A stretch of 35,378 nt of DNA, from positions 361,886-397,263 of the forward strand of contig JAHNZQ020003150.1 in assembly GCA_019155205.2 (NCBI GenBank), written 5' to 3'. The DNA is from Gracilaria vermiculophylla (lineage: Eukaryota > Rhodophyta > Florideophyceae > Gracilariales > Gracilariaceae). This document shows positions 30,911 to 35,378 of the stretch, in pieces. Position 1 is the stretch's first letter; each line of letters starts with the position of its first letter. The notes below the pieces were generated by a model that did no database searches, was not told where the DNA came from, and saw only the letters and a program-made list of their open reading frames with translations. Both the position numbers and the translations under genes were made by a program.

Positions 30911-31035
30911 TATTATGATTTTGAAACAGTTTATGGACTCGAATTTATTTTAAATCTTGATCTTGTAGTCGTACTGTACCAAATTCACAATTTTTGTACT
31001 TCGACACCAACGTGTTATGATTTTGAAACAGACTG
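30911..31035 (-). repeat. Right IR/DR end of Tc1 relic
   Basis: Inner copy 30911-30930 and outer copy 31010-31035 share ATGATTTTGAAACAG about 100 bp apart, inverted relative to the left end. The outer copy matches the left outer end at about 21 of 26 positions. Confidence 0.75.
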
Positions 31036-31721
31036 TCCCTGGGAGTACGCATATGGTAAGACGTGAGGTGCAGCCGCGTTCTATTCAAAGCATCCGCTTT
31101 GCTCTGTCCAAATACGTTACAAAGCTTGTCAAGTCTCTGGAGGCGATGCTCAAAGACGTCCCAGAATGTCCGAGCAAGAAACATTAAGCTGGTATTGATT
31201 TGCACGACGGTGAAAAGTACGTGCGGGCTCTCAACTTTAAAGAGAGCAACTGCGTCTTTCGAGACATATAGAAACGTGAGAACAGGTGCCGACCTTTGTT
31301 GAGATGGTAGGGAAGGTTTCCGGTTATTGAATGCCGAAGCAAATTCATATTCTTGGTCGAAAGAATCCTTGGCAGCGAAAAAGAGAATGCGCAAGGAAGA
31401 ACACTCTCAAGTTTTCCACTCAACGACTTCGAGATTATAGAAGAGATCCTCAGCCATCCTCCGTGACGGTTGTGAGAGCTCTTGGTTGTCGACAAGTTCC
31501 TCGAAACTCGCTGTGAAAGAATCGATATTGGGCAGTTAGGCAAGTGGAACGGTTTCGCATATGGTGAAACCCTCTGGGTATCTTACGACTCTCTGAAATA
31601 AGATGTTCCTGATCCCTTATAAGATTGTGTGTAGGAAGTCGTCAAAATCAGCACCGTGCGTCAAAGCAGAGTCCCAAGTTCCATGTGGAATGATGACTCC
31701 ACCTTTCCGTTGCGCCGTCAT
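31036..31721 (-). pseudogene. Unrecognised protein pseudogene cut by Tc1
   Basis: From ATG 31721 one minus-strand frame reads as convincing protein (GGVIIPHGTWDSALTHGADF, FEELVDNQELSQPSRRMAED, LFFAAKDSFDQEYEFASAF, LDKLCNVFGQSKADALN) across about 228 codons. It is interrupted by three stops (TAA, TAA, TGA) at about 31616, 31525 and 31409. The last open part is 31394 down to the transposon border, after which the frame reads transposon DNA. Codons and composition are unlike the surrounding AT-rich relics. I do not recognise the family. It may be a host or viral-derived gene whose 3' part was displaced by the Tc1 insertion. Confidence 0.5.
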
Positions 31722-31870
31722 CGGGCTCTATTGCAGTCTGCTCCATGAAAGACCAGACCACAGCAAATCGCTGTGCGCCAGGGCACGGTTCTACACTTTG
31801 AAAAATATCAGGGGCATGCGGGTTGCATGGATGAGCCCGCATACAATTATAAAAGCAGGATTATTACTCT

Positions 31871-32212
31871 GACACTTAATAAGACAATGCTCATAGTATG
31901 AATGGTGGGTTGAAAGATAAGAGACAGGCTTCTCCTTTCACCCTAAATATTTCCTCTCCTCTCCCATTATTTGCATTAGTATTTCCTCTCCTCGTCTCCC
32001 ACTACGTATTCATGCCTCTCCTGGAATTTCCTCTCATTTACTCTCCTACATCTATGAAATAATTGCGCTGCTGAAGTGTATATAAACTCTAGACTCATTG
32101 CAAGAAAGAGGCATCCAAATAAACAACTACCTCGTACACAAGGTGTACTGCCTACGTGATTTCTGTCCACCGCGAATTGTGTCGTTCAATTCCATCTTTG
32201 TCGACCAATTCA
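31871..32212 (+). promoter_or_regulatory. Candidate 5' LTR of Copia-order element
   Basis: The proposed start is TGACACTTAATAAG (31871) and the proposed end TTCA (32212), just before the putative primer site. TATATAAA lies at 32079-32086. Upstream of it a pyrimidine-rich stretch (31930-32055) carries repeated TTTCCTCTCCTC motifs, two of them about 32 bp apart. The right border is inferred from the primer site; the left border is a guess. Confidence 0.45.
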
Positions 32213-32214
32213 TA

Positions 32215-32227
32215 GTTATGGGACCAG
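32215..32227 (+). other. Putative primer-binding site (half initiator tRNA-Met)
   Basis: GTTATGGGACCAG differs at one base from the complement of the conserved anticodon arm of eukaryotic initiator tRNA-Met (CTGGGCCCATAAC). Copia-type elements prime from a 5' half of this tRNA. The site overlaps the gag start codon (ATG 32218). Confidence 0.5.
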
Positions 32228-33267
32228 ATGGCTCTGCTGCCCGAGGTGCTGATTTGCCAGTGAGACCCAAGTTTTCATGGGACCTGAGAAGTGCTTCGTG
32301 GACGGATGGGAAGGGTTCTCAAGAGCAATATGCCGAGGCTGTGTCTCTGTGGAAACTGTATCATGACACTATACCTGATAACACGTCGGGCAAAATTCTG
32401 AAGACGTTGCAAGGAATTGTGTTGAAATCCCAGTTGTATGGCAGAGCAAGGGATCTAGCTCGTTCGGTACCACATGCTGTGTTGTTGTCTGAAAATGGAT
32501 CACGAGCTATTGTCAATGCCGTACACAAACGTGATGGTCTTTCCGTGGTTAACGACATTTACACTCTTTTCAACGGGTTAGTATCTACCCATAGACATGA
32601 TAATGAGTCGTTTGAGAGTTATGAATCTCGTTTTGCTGGGAAACTTTCGAAGTTCAATTCGTATGCAGATTCAACTCGCCTCTGCGAAGCCTTGTCAGCG
32701 TTTCTGTTGTTGAGTAATGCTTCTGTTGACAATTCTCAAAAGGTTTTTATCCTTGCCGCATGCAATGGCAGTGCAAAAGCCAAACAAGAAGTTCCAGAAA
32801 GCAGTCCTGACTCTGCTTCATCTTCTGTAGTGACTCCAAAAACGAATGATGAGTTTATAATGGGTGTGTTCTATGAAGACATTGCTGGACTGTTGCGTCA
32901 ATGCAAATCTAAGCAAACCTCAAAATCATCCTCAGTTACTGTGAGTGCTGTTTCATCCCGGCCGAAGCTGACACCTGAGCAGTTGGCTAGGAAGAAGTTT
33001 AATTCAAAATGTCGCAAACGTCACAAGTGGGGTCACTGGGACTCCGACCATCTCGATAACGGCAAAATCAAACCAAATACGCCATGTAGAGATGCCAAAG
33101 AAGATTCTTCTGATAAGGGAGCAGTAACTTTCAATATGGCTAAGGCCATTGCATGCTCAAGTGGATCATTTGACTTGGATTTTTCTCTTGAAACCGGACC
33201 TCTTCTCGATGATGGTGCTCCGTACTCCGGTATCGGGGAAAATGAATTTCACATTCTACGTTCTTAG
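32218..33267 (+). pseudogene. Copia-order gag with zinc knuckle, protease start
   Basis: From ATG 32218 (349 codons to TAG 33265-33267). Capsid-like helical region with KFSWDLRSASW, WKLYHDTIPDNTSGKILKTL and NESFESYESRFAGKLSKF. A Ser-rich linker follows, then a degenerate zinc knuckle at 33010-33051, CRKRHKWGHWDSDH. The canonical CX2CX4HX4C pattern there is C-R-H-H, with an extra His. The frame then enters protease: GPLLDDGAPYSGIG at 33199-33240 carries the catalytic Asp-Gly-Ala. The TAG follows 15 codons later and in the same frame as everything downstream, so it cuts the protease fold. It is more likely a mutation than a programmed readthrough site. Confidence 0.8.
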
Positions 33268-34163
33268 CTCAAAACGAACTACTGTGGTACTTTTGATGAG
33301 CTGTCAACGGAAATTGCTCACCGGCCTTATTGGCAATATGGTAATGGAAATCATGCGAGCAAGCCCAGACGAATTATTGGTTCTGTATTGATCGATGCCA
33401 GGTCCGATCAAGGCAACACTGTCCACATAAGACATTTGGTGATCAAAGGGTTGAGTCAATGGGTTGTTGGTCGGAATATCACAAAGCATTGTAATATTCA
33501 ACACATTACTGCCAACAGACAGGAACTACCAGCCTTTGATGATTCTGGTGCTCAGATAACCATTTCTTTGGTTGAACATGACTTGCTTTCCTATGTTCCG
33601 CTTTCGGCATTCGGCATTGTCTCAGAATGCGCTCAGGTATATTGTGCAGTTGCCTTCTTTTCTGCCAAAGCCTCTCAACGTTCTTGGATAGAAACCAAGG
33701 CCATTGTTGATAAGGTACATAAGCACGTCTGTGGCCATGCTTCTGTAAGAGATATGGAGATCCTTCTGGAGCGAAATACTATCTGGTCTGATGAGGTTAA
33801 GGCCTACTTACAACAAACCGTTAATTTTTGCCATCAATGTAAGGTGACCGAAGAGCCAAAGGATATGCAAAAGGTTTCTTTACATAATCTGAGTAGCTCT
33901 TTCAATGACCGTGTGTGTTTAGATCATGTATTTCTCGACAAGCATGTTATTTTACACCTTATGGATTCATCTACTCGTCTTTCTCAAGGTGCTATCGTTA
34001 CAAATAGGACTGTTCGTGAAGCAATTGATCATTTTGAAATGATCTGGGTATCTCAGTACGGCTATCCGAAATCTCTCCTTGCCGATAAAGCCTTCATCAC
34101 AGATGAATTTCAAGAGTATGCTGATTCAGTTGGATTAAGGTGCTCCCTATACTATCGCGACGA
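33268..34163 (+). pseudogene. Copia-order protease remainder and integrase
   Basis: Same frame as gag. The second retropepsin motif WVVGRN is at 33460-33477. The integrase zinc finger has His at 33718 and 33736 and CHQC at 33829-33840. The catalytic core starts at RVCLDHVFLD (first Asp 33922-33924), continues through HLMDSSTRLSQGAIV, and has the second Asp in SLLADKAF at 34084-34086. At about 34155-34165 one base appears to be lost, and the Glu block (SESKHRVLRDIFM, Glu 34182-34184) is in the next frame. The Asp-to-Glu distance is then about 32 residues. The family would join cDNA to the genome. Confidence 0.8.
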
Positions 34164-35378
34164 CACAACAAGAATGTGTCAGAATCGAAACATCGTGTAC
34201 TCCGTGATATTTTCATGCGAATCAAGGAGTGCAGCTCTACTTCTGACTCAATAGACCAAATGGTTGTTCAGCAAGTATTTCGCATTGACAACAACCTTTA
34301 TGGCAATGATGTTGTAAGTGCCTATGAGCTTGCAAAGGGCTACACACTCCCTCTGGTTGATGATCGTGTTATGCTTCAAGTCCCTCCTGACCTGATCGAA
34401 GCACACAATGTGCTTAAAGCAAAACGCAAACTCAATGTGATATTGAGATCAAAGACTGTGAGGTTACCGCCCATTTCTGTTGGTGACCTTGTGGATGTGT
34501 ACGTCAGGTCAAGTCATCAAAAAAGGGGGAAGTGGATTGGTCCAAAGAAAGTATTATCTGTTAATGCTGATGCCCAATGTATCACGTACCCTGGAAAGCG
34601 AGGAAAGATTGGCACTGCTGCCCTTGAAGATGTTCGGATTGCACTTGAGAATGAATCTCTCGCCAGGCAGTTACAAGTTGCGAAGGATGACTTAGATGCT
34701 CTTGTTGATGAGAACGTGGATGAAGTTGTTGAAGATATGTCCATCACTCAACCTTTTACTACCGAGGATGACATTTTATCAGATAATGATGCTGAAGACG
34801 CTGTTGACACAACATGTGATGATGCCAATGACAATGGTGCCGAAGACACTGTTGACACAACAGGTGATGATGTCTATTGTGATGAAATTCAACCTGCGCA
34901 GCCCATTGAAACTGCTGCCACTACAGGTGTGGATGTCAACTGTGATGATAGCCAACCTGCCCAGCTCATTGAAAATGTTTCCTTGAACGTTGGAGATCGT
35001 GTGAAAGTATTCTGGCCAGATGATAACAAGTTTTATAAAGGAACTGTTGCCCGCCACAATTCTGGTACTGGTACGCATACCATCCGCTACGACGATGGCG
35101 ACAGTGAAACAGTGGATATGAAGAAAGAACAATATCAAAATGTTCACAATGGCCCTGACCGTTGTGAAACTGAGAGCGAACGTAAAGCCATAGCAAGTAA
35201 TGTTGAGATAACTCCGACTTGTGAACTATCCAGTGAAAGCGAGTCAGTTGTGAAACAATATCGCGACCACTTTGGCTTCAAGGAATTCACATCATCTCAG
35301 GCTCAAGGTCTACCAAGTTTCGTGCTTCACAATGCGTATGTTGCGCAAGAGAAATCATACTTGGACCATGCGAGGAAA
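34164..35378 (+). CDS. Pol continuation: integrase C-domain and Tudor-like domain
   Basis: An open frame of about 405 codons runs to the window end without a stop. After the catalytic Glu it shows a GPY/F-like block (KRGKWIGPKKVLSV at 34525-34566). Next comes a Glu/Asp-rich linker with internal duplication (AEDAVDTTCDD and AEDTVDTTGDD; QPAQPIE and QPAQLIE; 34789-34975). A compact Tudor or Agenet-like fold follows at 34986-35133: NVGDRVKVFWPDDNKFYKGT, then HTIRYDDGDSETVDM. A Ser/Glu-rich stretch and KEFTSSQAQGLPSFVL lead towards the expected reverse transcriptase beyond the edge. The Tudor-like module could read methylated histones, as chromodomains do in other elements. That role is inference. 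Confidence 0.7.

Larger units (their letters stand above)
29757..31035 (+). mobile_element. Tc1/mariner-type DNA transposon relic, full length
   Basis: The element is 1279 bp. The left end CAGTGCGTTTCAAAATCATG follows TA. The right end is its inverted counterpart ATGATTTTGAAACAGACTG, followed by TC, where the expected TA has mutated. Each end has a second inner copy of the motif (29842-29861 and 30911-30930), giving the IR/DR arrangement known from some Tc1-family members. A transposase pseudogene lies between. It separates a third integrase relic from a minus-strand pseudogene, and the gene-like frame on its right is cut at the element border. Confidence 0.85.
31871..35378 (+). mobile_element. 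Copia-order retrotransposon, 5' part, runs off window
   Basis: LTR-like sequence, gag with zinc knuckle, protease and integrase follow in this order. Integrase lies before the (missing) reverse transcriptase, because pol continues for 400 codons after the integrase core without any reverse transcriptase block. That is Ty1/Copia order, also found in the unusual Gmr1-like Gypsy group. A TAG inside protease and a one-base frameshift before the integrase Glu mark decay, but the element is the youngest-looking one here. Confidence 0.8.

Noticed and set aside
33265..33267. Programmed readthrough stop between gag and pol
   Set aside because: The stop lies inside the protease fold, not between domains, and no known readthrough context was recognised. 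Mutation is simpler.
34779..35196. Minus-strand ORFs opposite the Copia pol
   Set aside because: They are shadows of the acidic and Tudor-like coding region, which is open for over 400 codons on the plus strand.

Overview
The window looks like a repeat-rich nuclear segment of a gene-sparse, intron-poor eukaryote. It carries long uninterrupted reading frames, three separate LTR-retrotransposon relics and a Tc1/mariner relic. There is no bacterial operon structure, no rRNA and no CRISPR. My best guess is a florideophyte red alga of the Chondrus type, because intron-less host genes sit in a sea of broken Ty3/Gypsy and Ty1/Copia-like elements. Other transposon-rich protists cannot be excluded from sequence alone.

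Left part (1-8150), host-gene block, all on the minus strand. A Sel1-like repeat protein (208-2603, about 15 units of 38 residues, one single-base frameshift) lies downstream of an unrecognised 971-residue membrane-anchored protein (2679-5594). Between them, and supplying the last codons of the larger gene, is a near-perfect 68-bp inverted repeat (2629-2820) around a tRNA-like sequence. A second, truncated copy of the start and 5' flank of the 971-residue gene lies at 7246-8150, with about 445 bp of extra sequence in its flank. The first 119 bases are a piece of retroelement integrase fused to the decayed 3' end of the Sel1 array.

Middle (8287-26900), transposon graveyard. There is a short terminal-inverted-repeat element (8287-9629) with a GC-rich core. 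It is followed by a chromodomain-type Ty3/Gypsy relic (about 12150-20500: gag, protease, reverse transcriptase, RNase H, integrase, chromodomain remnant) and a second, more eroded Gypsy relic (about 22366-25850). The second relic ends in a purine tract, a TATA box and a 35-bp tandem repeat that look like LTR/leader sequence.

Right part (26900-35378). A third integrase relic (29130-29640) is followed by a complete-length but dead Tc1-type DD34E element with the IR/DR end structure (29757-31035), an unrecognised minus-strand pseudogene (31036-31721), and the 5' part of a Copia-order element (gag, protease, integrase) that runs off the window. Its pol frame carries a Tudor-like domain after the integrase. 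The integrase scrap at the left edge belongs to the same family.

Almost nothing mobile here appears intact. The decay is often by substitutions to stop codons within one preserved frame (Gypsy gag, Tc1 transposase), which points to transition-type mutation rather than frameshifting.
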